Notes: generated from the sequence alone by a model not told the origin. A stretch of 64,000 nt of DNA from Synergistaceae bacterium (GCA_030523725.1 JAUNHV010000003.1:1-64000); one strand, 5' to 3'; positions 7,961-14,575 are shown, numbered from the stretch's first letter. Made by a program: numbers and translations.

Positions 7961-8037
7961 TTATGTTAGTAATGACGAGCTATGCTCGTAATTACGCTTA
8001 TGTTAGCCAATGCCACAGGCATTGGCGCTTAGGGCTA
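7961..8037 (-). repeat. GCCATAA/GCTAACATAA hairpin repeat, inverted copy
   Basis: On the minus strand this reads TAGCCCTAAGCGC, a GCCAATGC/GCATTGGC hairpin, and GCTAACATAAGCG. A second GAGCATAGCTC hairpin and another CTAACATAA follow. It faces the forward copy at 7750, so the pair brackets the Y repeat. Confidence 0.65.
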
Positions 8038-8116
8038 AATAAAAAAAATAAAAATTAAAAATTGATTTCCATGATTTAAGCAAGAGAATTTTTGGTGTAT
8101 TTTTTTTGTTTTTCGC

Positions 8117-8144
8117 TTGACACACACATTACACTACCTATAAA
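8117..8144 (+). promoter_or_regulatory. Sigma-A promoter of the first secreted-protein gene
   Basis: Consensus TTGACA (8117-8122) and TATAAA (8139-8144) are 16 bp apart. The sequence around the -35 (TCGCTTGACACACACAT) is almost the same as in the promoter of the downstream paralogue. Confidence 0.75.
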
Positions 8145-8197
8145 ATATACGTACTCTATGATACACGGAGAATTTTAATCGATAAAGGGGTGTCGTT

Positions 8198-8452
8198 ATG
8201 AAAAAGTTATTAGTTTTAGTTATGTTAGCATCATTGGTCGCTTTTGCATCACCTGTCACATATGCCTCGGCTAATGGATCTCAAGCTGTCAAAGTCATAA
8301 GAGGAGCCTACGATGATAATCTCCCCTTGACTTACGACATAGCAACAGGCAGCTACATCGAAGGCGCATCCGGGGAATGGACGTGCCGATACTGTGGAGC
8401 GAAGCTTCGTGGTGGGATGCATGCTTGCAGTGGAGCCAAAGGCAACAAATAG
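8198..8452 (+). CDS. Small secreted protein with C-terminal cysteine knuckle
   Basis: This 84-residue protein has a clear signal peptide (KK, a hydrophobic core, then TYASA before a predicted cleavage near residue 25). The mature part is about 59 residues with no recognised domain, ending in WTCRYCGAKLRGGMHACSG, a zinc-ribbon-like C-x2-C...C tail. GGGGTG upstream fits this ATG. A paralogue follows 282 bp downstream with a nearly identical signal-peptide-coding stretch, the same tail pattern, a matching promoter and a matching terminator, but a different middle. Secretion is well supported; function is unknown. Confidence 0.75.
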   Translation: MKKLLVLVMLASLVAFASPVTYASANGSQAVKVIRGAYDDNLPLTYDIATGSYIEGASGEWTCRYCGAKLRGGMHACSGAKGNK

Positions 8453-8464
8453 TAGATTAGACCA

Positions 8465-8501
8465 AAAAAGGAGTTGGCAATTATTGCCAACTCTTTTTTT
8501 T
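8465..8501 (+). terminator. Intrinsic terminator
   Basis: GAGTTGGCAA/TTGCCAACTC stem (8471-8493) followed by eight T residues. The terminator of the paralogue at 8981 uses the same stem sequence. Between here and 8651 nothing else is evident. Confidence 0.9.
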
Positions 8502-8651
8502 ACTTTTTATTTCTTTCGTTTAATAAAGGTTAATAAAATTTACAAATTTGTAATTTGTAATTGCAAACCGTTAATTTTTTATTATCACAACTGTAGGTGT
8601 GGATTTGTGTGTTTTGCCAATGTAAAAAAATGTAAAGTAAAAAAATTTCGT

Positions 8652-8679
8652 TTGACACACACATATTCACGTGTATAAT
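8652..8679 (+). promoter_or_regulatory. Sigma-A promoter of the second secreted-protein gene
   Basis: TTGACA (8652-8657) and TATAAT (8674-8679), both perfect consensus, are 16 bp apart. Confidence 0.85.
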
Positions 8680-8734
8680 ATATATATTCTGTATCTTTAC
8701 TGGAAAATCAAATTATTTTGGAGGAGGTGTTATT

Positions 8735-8971
8735 ATGAAAAAAGTGGTTGTTATAGTCATGTTAGCGTCATTGGTCGCTTTTGCATCACCTGTCACATCT
8801 GCCTCGGCTAGTAAGAAAAAGGCAGAATATCAACAAGGCATCATAACAGGCGGCCCAACAAGCGCCCTAACAGACGACCTGACAGGCCCCAAGGACCGGA
8901 CGTGGACGTGCGAAATCTGTGGAGAGACGGTTCCTTATGGGATTGCGCATTCTTGCTCTGGTAATAAGTAG
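8735..8971 (+). CDS. Small secreted protein, paralogue with C-terminal cysteine knuckle
   Basis: This 78-residue protein shares most of its signal peptide with the upstream paralogue (the stretch MLASLVAFASPVT is identical) and ends in WTCEICGETVPYGIAHSCSG. The central part, starting at KKKAEYQQG, is unrelated to the neighbour's. GGAGGAGGTG precedes the ATG, an unusually strong ribosome site, and the promoter is perfect consensus, so high expression is likely. The pair looks like a tandem duplication in which leader and tail are kept and the body has diverged. No enzymatic domain is visible; a role as secreted peptide or surface protein is a guess. Confidence 0.75.
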   Translation: MKKVVVIVMLASLVAFASPVTSASASKKKAEYQQGIITGGPTSALTDDLTGPKDRTWTCEICGETVPYGIAHSCSGNK

Positions 8972-8980
8972 ATTAGACCC

Positions 8981-9019
8981 AAAAAAAGAGTTGGCAATAA
9001 TTGCCAACTTCTTTTTTTT
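8981..9019 (+). terminator. Intrinsic terminator
   Basis: AAGTTGGCAA/TTGCCAACTT-type stem with a TAA loop, flanked by A and T tracts. Nearly the same sequence as the terminator at 8465. Confidence 0.9.
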
Positions 9020-9107
9020 ATTTTTTCATTTAAGCGAAAGGATTTATTTATTTTTACGCTTGTTTGTAGTAAAATTATTTCAATTTATATGAAAAGAGGC
9101 GTGAAAC

Positions 9108-9746
9108 ATGACAGAAATTGAACGCAAAATTGCTAGTGATTTACTTAGCATCAAGGCAGTTTTTCTACGTCCGGATGAGCCATTCACATGGGCAAGTGGC
9201 ATAAAAAGCCCAGTTTATTGCGATAACCGTTTAACCTTGTCTGATACACGAGTTAGGCTTGACGTAGAAACTGCGATAGCAGAAACGATAAAGCGTGTTC
9301 ATCCCGACGTTGAAATTCTTATGGGAACATCAACAGCAGGCATTGCCCATGCGGCAATCACAGCACATCTTCTTAACCTTCCCATGGGCTACGTTAGAAG
9401 CGGAGCAAAGGATCACGGCAGAAAAAATCAAATTGAAGGTCGCATCGAAAAAGGACAGAAATGCGTCGTCGTGGAAGACCTCATTTCAACCGGTGGAAGT
9501 GTCATAGAAGTTGTCAACGTGCTTCGCGAAGCAGGCGCAAACGTTCTTGGCATAGTTAGCATCTTTACATACGGTTTGCAAAAGGGTCTTGATAAACTTG
9601 CAGAAGCAAATGTGAAAAACACCAGCGTAACAAACTTTGACGCACTTGTTGAAGTCGCGGCAGAAGAAAATTATATTAAAAAAGAAGATGTAGAACGTTT
9701 AATTTCTTTCCGCAAAAATCCTTCGGACGAAAGCTGGATAAAATAA
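9108..9746 (+). CDS. pyrE: Orotate phosphoribosyltransferase
   Basis: This 212-residue enzyme joins orotate to PRPP to give orotidine 5'-phosphate in UMP synthesis. The N-terminal TWASGIKSPVYCDNR region and the PRPP-binding VVVEDLISTGGSV loop are both present, and MGTSTAGIAHA matches the family's central motif. GAGGCGTGAAAC precedes the ATG. It is the first gene of pyrE-pyrB-pyrI, but a four-helix-bundle gene flanked by repeats is inserted before pyrB. No attenuator of the PyrR type is visible upstream. Confidence 0.95.
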   Translation: MTEIERKIASDLLSIKAVFLRPDEPFTWASGIKSPVYCDNRLTLSDTRVRLDVETAIAETIKRVHPDVEILMGTSTAGIAHAAITAHLLNLPMGYVRSGAKDHGRKNQIEGRIEKGQKCVVVEDLISTGGSVIEVVNVLREAGANVLGIVSIFTYGLQKGLDKLAEANVKNTSVTNFDALVEVAAEENYIKKEDVERLISFRKNPSDESWIK

Positions 9747-9749
9747 GGA

Positions 9750-9909
9750 TAATTGAGAATTGAAAATGGAAAATTGAGAATTTTGTTGTTTTGCTTCGTA
9801 AAACGATTTATAGTGAAGCTAATGCGTCACTTGAAGATATTGCCTTTGCAGTCTTCCTACCACATTCTGTGCCACAAAATGGCACACGTTAACTCTCAAT
9901 TCTCAATTT
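9750..9909. repeat. Heptamer-tailed repeat left of the four-helix-bundle gene
   Basis: It begins four bases after the pyrE stop with AATTGAGAATTG heptamers and ends with CTCTCAATTCTCAATT. Its 3' part from 9812 matches 10319-10411 in the same orientation, making a direct repeat around the next gene. A short frame common to both, SEANASL..., is described in the findings. Confidence 0.8.
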
Positions 9910-9925
9910 GTTCAGAGGTGTGATT

Positions 9926-10294
9926 ATGCCAAGTAACGTTATCGCAGACAAAACAAAATCTTTTGCAATAAAAACAATAAAATTCTGCCAACAATTAAAT
10001 CAGGAACATTGTTATGTCTTGGCTAATCAAATATTGCGTAGCGGAACAAGCATCGGTGCAAATGTGCGTGAGTCTAAAAATGCGCAAAGCTCTTTAGATT
10101 TTATTAACAAACTCAATATTGCACTAAAGGAAGCCGACGAAACTGCATATTGGTTGGAACTTTTACGAGAATCAAAGGTTACCTCTGATATACAACAGAT
10201 AGATGTAGATGTTTTATATTCTGAACTCAACGAAATAATTTCTATCTTAACAAAAATAATTAAAACAACAAAACAACGTGTAACAAACAACTGA
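9926..10294 (+). CDS. Four-helix-bundle protein (23S rRNA intervening-sequence protein family)
   Basis: This 122-residue all-helical protein belongs to the four-helix-bundle family first seen in 23S rRNA intervening sequences; related bundles serve as accessory proteins of diversity-generating retroelements. The characteristic LANQILRSGTSIGANVRES and a following FINKLNIALKEADETAYWLELL helix are present. An in-frame TTG at 9908 exists, but AGAGGTGTGATT precedes this ATG. No reverse transcriptase or rRNA is nearby. It interrupts pyrE and pyrB and is flanked by two near-identical repeat elements, with its stop codon touching the right one. Family is clear; its role here is unknown. Confidence 0.85.
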   Translation: MPSNVIADKTKSFAIKTIKFCQQLNQEHCYVLANQILRSGTSIGANVRESKNAQSSLDFINKLNIALKEADETAYWLELLRESKVTSDIQQIDVDVLYSELNEIISILTKIIKTTKQRVTNN

Positions 10295-10432
10295 GAATTG
10301 CGAATGGGAAATTGAGAATAGTGAAGCTAATGCGTCACTTAAAGATAGTGTTGTTGCAGTATTTCTACTACAATCCGTGCCACAAAGTGGCACACATTAA
10401 TTCTCAATTCTAAATTCTCAACTCTCAATTCT
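10292..10432. repeat. Heptamer-tailed repeat right of the four-helix-bundle gene
   Basis: It starts at the stop codon of the four-helix-bundle gene with TGAGAATTG heptamers and ends in TTCTCAACTCTCAATT eight bases before the pyrB ribosome site. Its inner part is a direct repeat of 9812-9909. The internal GTGCCACAAAGTGGCAC palindrome is shared with the other full copies. Confidence 0.8.
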
Positions 10433-10447
10433 TAGAAGGGGGTTTCA

Positions 10448-11371
10448 ATGCGTCATATATTAAATATTTTAGATTTATCTGTTGAAGAAATTGACGAACT
10501 TGTTGCGACGGCCATGGATATCATGGCTCGTCCCGATGTTTATTCAAATGTTTGTCACAACAAAACTCTTGCCACACTATTCTTTGAGCCTTCCACTCGC
10601 ACACGTCTTTCCTTTGAGGCTGCAATGTGGGAACTTGGTGGCAGGGTGCTTGGCTTCTCGGAAGCATCGTCTTCCAGTGCAGCAAAGGGTGAAAGTGTAG
10701 CAGACACAATAACGGTTGTCAGCAACTATGCAAACATTATCGCCATGCGTCACCCGAAGGAAGGTGCACCGCTGGTAGCTTCTGCCCACGCAACAGTACC
10801 AATAATTAACGCAGGTGACGGTGGCCATAATCATCCAACACAAACCCTTACTGACCTTGTTACAATAAAGAAGGAACTAGGCCGCTTTAACAACCTCACC
10901 ATTGGACTTTGTGGAGACTTGAAGTTTGGCAGGACAGTTCATTCTCTCATAGCTGCTATGTCACGTTACAACGGGATAAAATTTGTTCTTATTTCACCAA
11001 AGGAACTGAAACTTCCAGCCTATATTTCCAAGGATTACATCATCAACAAAAATATTCCATTTGTGGAAACCACAACACTTGAAGAAGGCATAGAAGGGCT
11101 TGATGTGCTTTATATGACACGTGTGCAAAGAGAACGTTTCTTTAACGAGGAAGATTATCTACGTTTGAAGGACAGGCTAATCCTCACACAGAAGAAGATG
11201 GAGTCTGCACCAAAAGGAATGATAGTTATGCACCCCCTGCCCCGCGTTAATGAAATTTCAACAGAAATTGACTCAGACCCACGCGCTGCATATTTCCGTC
11301 AAGCTGCCTGTGGCAAATTTGCCCGTATGGCACTCATTATGAAACTTCTTGACTTAAAGGTTGGTGACTGA
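10448..11371 (+). CDS. pyrB: Aspartate carbamoyltransferase catalytic chain
   Basis: This 307-residue enzyme makes N-carbamoyl-L-aspartate from carbamoyl phosphate and aspartate, the second step of pyrimidine synthesis. [12 protein letters not shown] (residues 46-57) binds carbamoyl phosphate, and HPTQTLTD and HPLPRVNEI are the other active-site motifs. AGAAGGGGG precedes the ATG. The next gene, pyrI, begins two bases after the stop, so the holoenzyme with regulatory chains is expected, as in enterobacterial-type ATCase. The upstream boundary is a repeat element, so co-transcription with pyrE has to cross the inserted four-helix-bundle gene. Confidence 0.96.
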   Translation: MRHILNILDLSVEEIDELVATAMDIMARPDVYSNVCHNKTLATLFFEPSTRTRLSFEAAMWELGGRVLGFSEASSSSAAKGESVADTITVVSNYANIIAMRHPKEGAPLVASAHATVPIINAGDGGHNHPTQTLTDLVTIKKELGRFNNLTIGLCGDLKFGRTVHSLIAAMSRYNGIKFVLISPKELKLPAYISKDYIINKNIPFVETTTLEEGIEGLDVLYMTRVQRERFFNEEDYLRLKDRLILTQKKMESAPKGMIVMHPLPRVNEISTEIDSDPRAAYFRQAACGKFARMALIMKLLDLKVGD

Positions 11372-11372
11372 T

Positions 11373-11792
11373 ATGACAGTAGATTCCATTAGAAATGGTA
11401 TAGTGATAGACCACATAGAAAATGGCAAGGCAATGAAGATTTACCAAATTATGCATTTGGAGAATCTTGACTGCCCCGTTGCAATTTTGGAAAACGTTGT
11501 TAGCAAAAAGCAAGGCAAAAAAGATATATTGAAGATTGATGGACATATCCCCTTCAATATCGACCTTGTGGGACTAGTCAGCCCGGAAGCAACGATAAAC
11601 ATCGTACGAGATGCACAGGTGGTCAAGAAGGTAAAACCGGAGCTTCCAACAAAAATTGAAGGTATCCTAACATGCAAGAATCCGCGTTGCATAACTTCCG
11701 TGGAACAGGGGATAAGGCAGGCGTTTCGTCTTGCAGACAAAGACAAACTTGAATACCGTTGCGTATATTGCGATACAAAATATTCAGAGTAA
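11373..11792 (+). CDS. pyrI: Aspartate carbamoyltransferase regulatory chain
   Basis: This 139-residue chain binds nucleotides and allosterically controls PyrB. The C-terminal zinc site is visible as CKNPRC and CVYC, giving four cysteines. An in-frame TTG at 11361 would overlap pyrB by 11 bases, but the ATG at 11373 lies directly after the pyrB stop and has AAAGGTTGGTG upstream. A strong terminator follows, ending the pyr unit. Note the length, somewhat shorter than the 150-residue enterobacterial chain. Confidence 0.93.
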   Translation: MTVDSIRNGIVIDHIENGKAMKIYQIMHLENLDCPVAILENVVSKKQGKKDILKIDGHIPFNIDLVGLVSPEATINIVRDAQVVKKVKPELPTKIEGILTCKNPRCITSVEQGIRQAFRLADKDKLEYRCVYCDTKYSE

Positions 11793-11795
11793 AGC

Positions 11796-11833
11796 AAAAA
11801 AGACAGCAAAAACGAAGTTTTGCTGTCTTTTTT
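11796..11833 (+). terminator. Intrinsic terminator after pyrI
   Basis: AAAAGACAGCAAAA with GTTTTGCTGTCTTTT around a GAA-containing loop, then T residues. Confidence 0.9.
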
Positions 11834-11859
11834 CATTTTATGTATGTTTATATATTGAA

Positions 11860-11887
11860 TTGACAAAAATGTGGAAAACAGTATAAT
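11860..11887 (+). promoter_or_regulatory. Sigma-A promoter of the second secreted pair
   Basis: Perfect TTGACA (11860-11865) and TATAAT (11882-11887) with 16 bp between them, 51 bp before the ATG. Confidence 0.85.
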
Positions 11888-11938
11888 ACAAATCGTCGAA
11901 TAGGATTAACAACACTAGAAAATAGGGAGGTGAAAATA

Positions 11939-12214
11939 ATGAAAAAGACTTTCGCATTATTAATTTTATCTGTGGCGTTGGTTACTTCTGCTGCTCCTGC
12001 CTTTGCTGGTGTATCTGCCCCTTGCTGGTCGAATGAAAAATTTAATATGAGGGAACATCGCCAGCGTACTGAATGGCTTTCCCCCGATAGAAAAAGTGCA
12101 ATAGCGGTACCTTACTGTTACTGCATCTATGATGAACTGGACGGTCGCAGTCGCACGTATGATGGACCTAGCGATAAGTGCCCCTATTGTACTAACCGTG
12201 ATAAATTTTACTAA
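11939..12214 (+). CDS. Small secreted protein with paired CxC and CPxC motifs
   Basis: This 91-residue protein has a signal peptide with predicted cleavage after APAFA (about residue 23). The mature part ends in YCYCIYDELDGRSRTYDGP and then CPYC, a four-cysteine arrangement that could bind a metal or form disulfides. The GTG at 11930 overlaps the GGGAGG ribosome site, so the ATG at 11939 is chosen. The next gene is a paralogue with the same leader and the same CxC...YD...TY-GP...CPxC pattern. No domain is recognised. Both the promoter and the ribosome site are strong. Confidence 0.75.
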   Translation: MKKTFALLILSVALVTSAAPAFAGVSAPCWSNEKFNMREHRQRTEWLSPDRKSAIAVPYCYCIYDELDGRSRTYDGPSDKCPYCTNRDKFY

Positions 12215-12230
12215 AAGTTAAAAAGTGAAC

Positions 12231-12265
12231 AAAGAGTTATTAGGCTTAAAAGTCTGATAGCTTAG
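12231..12265 (+). terminator. Weakened hairpin between the two paralogues
   Basis: AGTTATTAGGCTT/AAGTCTGATAGCTT forms an imperfect hairpin related to the terminator at 12555. It lacks a T tract, so read-through into the second gene is likely. Confidence 0.45.
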
Positions 12266-12292
12266 CATATCAATATAAAAGAGGTGAAGATG

Positions 12293-12526
12293 ATGAAAAA
12301 GATTTTAGCATTATTGCTTTTGTCTGTGGTGTTAGTTGCTTCTGCTGCTCCTGCCTTTGCTGAGATTACAGTGTTGGAGCACAAAACCACTTATGTACTA
12401 GCTACTACGCCGTATTATGAATGTGAGTGCGTATATGATGACGGTGTTGGACCATATCCATATCATACGTATAAAGGTCCTAAAACAGCTTGCCCTGCCT
12501 GTAGTACCCATCAGCCAGGCTTTTAG
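12293..12526 (+). CDS. Small secreted protein, paralogue with CxC and CPxC motifs
   Basis: This 77-residue protein shares the signal peptide pattern (ALLLLSVVLVASAAPAFA) with its upstream paralogue. The mature part has ECECVYDDG, then HTYKGP and CPAC. AGAGGTGAAG precedes it; two adjacent ATGs (12290 and 12293) are possible, and 12293 is chosen because it matches the paralogue's MKK start. Outside the leader and the cysteine frame the two proteins differ. Secretion is well supported; the function is unknown. It probably shares the promoter at 11860. Confidence 0.72.
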   Translation: MKKILALLLLSVVLVASAAPAFAEITVLEHKTTYVLATTPYYECECVYDDGVGPYPYHTYKGPKTACPACSTHQPGF

Positions 12527-12554
12527 TCGCTGAGGACGTAATATTCTGATTATT

Positions 12555-12599
12555 AAAAGAGCTATCAGGCTTTTAAGCCCAATAGCTCTTTCATTTTTT
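12555..12599 (+). terminator. Terminator after the second secreted pair
   Basis: AAGAGCTATC...GATAGCTCTT-like arms with an inner GGCTTTTAAGCC palindrome are followed by TCATTTTTTG. Confidence 0.75.
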
Positions 12600-12772
12600 G
12601 TTTTTGTATTTTCCAATTTACGAATTTTTTTTCTCATTATAATCTCTATCTTGACGAGGAATAAAAATTTTGATAAACTTTTTGCATCAAACCCCACATT
12701 GATAAAAGTTGCAAAAATGATTTTTGATTAAAAAACGGAATTTTGGAAAATTTACGGAGGTTTTATTTAGGA

Positions 12773-12979
12773 ATGATGCGAGAAGTTCGAGACATAGCTG
12801 GGCATCTTGTGTGCAAAGCATGTAGCGAAAATGGAATTGTGGAGCAGGTGAGGCGTGACGGTGCTTTTTATATTCAACTACCCGTCGGCTCACAGATGGA
12901 AATAGTAACGAAAGGAAACAAAACAAAAATTACACGAAATGAACAAACTGCGCTAAAAATTGAATATTTGTTAGCCTAG
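12773..12979 (+). CDS. Hypothetical small protein with a CxxC pair
   Basis: This 68-residue protein is not recognised. GGAGG at 12756-12760 is followed by 12 bases and then ATGATG; either ATG could be used, and the first is given. It contains VCKACSENGIVEQV near the start, a C-x2-C pair, then a short beta-rich stretch and a charged end. There is no signal peptide or membrane segment. Codon use and the good ribosome site support a real gene. It is followed by a structured region and a strong terminator. It could be a small zinc-binding regulator, but that is a guess. Confidence 0.5.
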   Translation: MMREVRDIAGHLVCKACSENGIVEQVRRDGAFYIQLPVGSQMEIVTKGNKTKITRNEQTALKIEYLLA

Positions 12980-13063
12980 ATATTTTATAGCCACACAAAT
13001 CTCCTCTTGCGAGCAGGTGAAATTGCCGAGGAGCGTGGCAAATTGTAAATCTTTGAGAGCTGA

Positions 13064-13106
13064 ACAGCCGGATTTATCGTAATGATAAATCCGGCTGTTT
13101 TTTTGT
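13064..13106 (+). terminator. Very strong intrinsic terminator
   Basis: A perfect 15-bp stem (13064-13078 with 13084-13098) with a 5-nt loop is followed by TTTTTTTGTTTTT. The preceding 12985-13063 contains alternative CTCCTC/GAGGAG and TTGCC/GGCAA pairings and may be a structured leader or 3' end. Confidence 0.92.
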
Positions 13107-13159
13107 TTTTGTTTTTTAGCCATAAAGAACATAGAGGCTGGCTACGCCATAATAAAGAA

Positions 13160-13297
13160 AATTGAGAATTGATAATGGAGAATTTAAAATTACGGTGTTT
13201 TTGCTTTGCAAAAACGATTTTTAGTGAGGCTTCGCCTCACTCTAATTTGTGACACGCAGTGGCACACAAAAATTCTCAACTCTCAATTTTCAATTCA
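13160..13297. repeat. Heptamer-tailed repeat, full copy
   Basis: AATTGAGAATTGATAATGG at the left, AATTCTCAACTCTCAATTTTC at the right, with internal GTTTTTGC/GCAAAAAC, AGTGAGGCTTCGCCTCACT and GTGACACGCAGTGGCAC palindromes. It follows a fragment of the GCCATAA family at 13115-13150. Confidence 0.75.
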
Positions 13298-13383
13298 AAT
13301 CTCCTCCGCTTTATGACTAGTGATTTTTGCGGACGCATTCCGCCTTTATAGTTTCACAAAAAATTTTAATAATTTTATAGTCT

Positions 13384-13499
13384 GACATGCATTAAGGACT
13401 AAGGCAAAAAGTGGACTGTTTATAGCAATTTTAACAGTCCTGATGACGGCGAAGTGTGGTTCCACGCTTCGCCTGCCTTAGTGTGCCTTGATGCATGTC
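13384..13499. other. Three-way-junction inverted-repeat element
   Basis: An outer stem (13384-13406 with 13474-13499, both ending in the 9-mer GACATGCAT or its complement) encloses two hairpins: GGACTGTT/AACAGTCC (13413-13420 with 13433-13440) and a 12-bp stem with a two-base loop (13448-13459 with 13462-13473). The inner hairpins and outer stem leave few unpaired bases. A TTTTT run follows. It could be an RNA structure controlling the next gene or a DNA recombination site. Confidence 0.7.
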
Positions 13500-13548
13500 T
13501 TTTTGTCTTGGTCCTTTTCTGTCTTGTCAGGCGGAAAGGAAAAGACAC

Positions 13549-13959
13549 ATGATTACTTATTTTTTCGCAGATGGGACTAGGAGCAATGTGACAAATTTGC
13601 CACAGCAAACAGAGAAGCTTGTAGAGAATCTCACAAGGCTTGAGGAAAATTTGGAACGAAAGGAGCGTTATCACACCGTTTCTCTTGACAGTCAGGAATA
13701 CGAGGGATTAGACTTTGCAAGTCACGAACCAAACGCCTTGGAAATTCTTGAAACGACTGAAACAGCCATGGAACGAAAAATGCTTGTGCAGAAGGCTCTT
13801 GTTGTTCTTAACGAAAAGCAAAAAAGACGAATTATCATGAGATTTTTTGATGGGCTAACTTTAGCAGAAATTGCGAAACGCGAAGATGTTTCTCTGAGCA
13901 CTCTCCATGAAAGTGTTACCGGCGCTTTGAAGAAGATGAAACGTGCTCTTGAAAAGTAA
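13549..13959 (+). CDS. Sigma-70 region-4-like protein
   Basis: This 136-residue protein ends in a helix-turn-helix typical of sigma-70 region 4, with LNEKQKRRIIMRFFDGLTLAEIAKREDVSLSTLHESV at roughly residues 87-122. No region 2 for core-polymerase binding or -10 recognition is visible, and the first 75 residues are unassigned. Similar short proteins occur in Firmicutes mobile elements as small regulators. GCGGAAAGGAAAAG precedes the ATG at 13549; an upstream in-frame start would run into the structured element. The gene stands alone between repeats. A regulator role is inferred from the fold only. Confidence 0.7.
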   Translation: MITYFFADGTRSNVTNLPQQTEKLVENLTRLEENLERKERYHTVSLDSQEYEGLDFASHEPNALEILETTETAMERKMLVQKALVVLNEKQKRRIIMRFFDGLTLAEIAKREDVSLSTLHESVTGALKKMKRALEK

Positions 13960-13990
13960 AAAAACATTAGCCATAAGCGCAAAGGCTTTT

Positions 13991-14213
13991 GAATTGAGAA
14001 TTGAGAGTTGAGAATTGAGAATTGCGGTGTGCTACTTCGTAGCACGAATTGTAAAAAAACATTAGCCACTAAAAAAAAACAAGGACTAGATGCTTTTAAT
14101 TATCTAATCCTTGTTTATTTCTGCAAATGTTATAAAATCTTTTGTGGCACAGCCACTATAAATTGTGGCGTAGCCACACATTAATTCTCAATTCTCCATT
14201 CTCAATTTTCAAT
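13991..14213. repeat. Heptamer-tailed repeat, split copy
   Basis: The left half (13991-14050) has about five consecutive GAATTGA-type heptamers and a GTGCTACTTCGTAGCAC hairpin. The right half (14143-14213) has GTGGCACAGCCAC and GTGGCGTAGCCAC palindromes and the inverse heptamer tail. A terminator lies between the halves. The remaining 14214-14300 holds a short piece of the GCCATAA family; 14376-14575 shows nothing beyond the trkA ribosome site. Confidence 0.65.
14074..14120 (+). terminator. Intrinsic terminator after the sigma-like gene
   Basis: ACAAGGACTAGAT (14079-14091) pairs with ATCTAATCCTTGT (14102-14114) with one wobble, between an A tract and a T-rich tail. Confidence 0.75.
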
Positions 14214-14300
14214 TTTTTCGGCGTAGCCGACAACTCTATGTTCTCTATGGCAAAAGAAAACAAAAAAAGTGTGCTAAAAAGCACACTTGAAATTTCACAA

Positions 14301-14375
14301 TGGTGGACGATAGAGGAATTGAACCTCTGACCTCTTCCGTGTCAAGGAAGCGTTCTACCTCTGAACTAACCGTCC
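14301..14375 (-). tRNA. tRNA-Val (GAC)
   Basis: The 75-nt minus-strand sequence folds as a tRNA. The acceptor arm GGACGGT pairs with ATCGTCC, followed by the discriminator A and an encoded CCA. The anticodon stem-loop is CTTCC-TTGACAC-GGAAG, giving anticodon GAC for valine, and the T arm contains GGTTCAATTCC. No other tRNA is adjacent. Confidence 0.95.
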
Positions 14376-14575
14376 GCTAACGGGTCGAGATTATATACCA
14401 CTTTACGATGTGTGTCAATAGCTAAATTTGGTGATAGCTAAATGGCTAAGTTTGGGTGGTTGATATAAAAATGATACAAAAGACCCAGATATTGAAAAAT
14501 AGCGTATTTTAGATTACAATACTCAGTCGTTACGTTATCGTTAAGTAGAAGTAATTATTTGCAAGGAGAAGGACA

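Noticed and set aside
9750-10432. A diversity-generating retroelement around the four-helix-bundle gene
   Set aside because: No reverse transcriptase or template/variable repeat pair is present in the window.
13722-14069. Minus-strand frame containing STPQFSILNSQFSI
   Set aside because: This repetitive peptide is only a translation of the AATTCTC heptamers; it crosses the sigma-like gene on the other strand.
5525-14213. Possible CRISPR array from the recurring AATTGAG/CTCAATT units
   Set aside because: The units are 7-bp tails of dispersed inverted elements, not evenly spaced direct repeats with unique spacers, and no cas genes are present.
14376-14575. Possible c-di-AMP riboswitch upstream of trkA
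   Set aside because: The sequence is AT-rich with repeated TAGCTAAAT words but does not show the conserved elements of that riboswitch.
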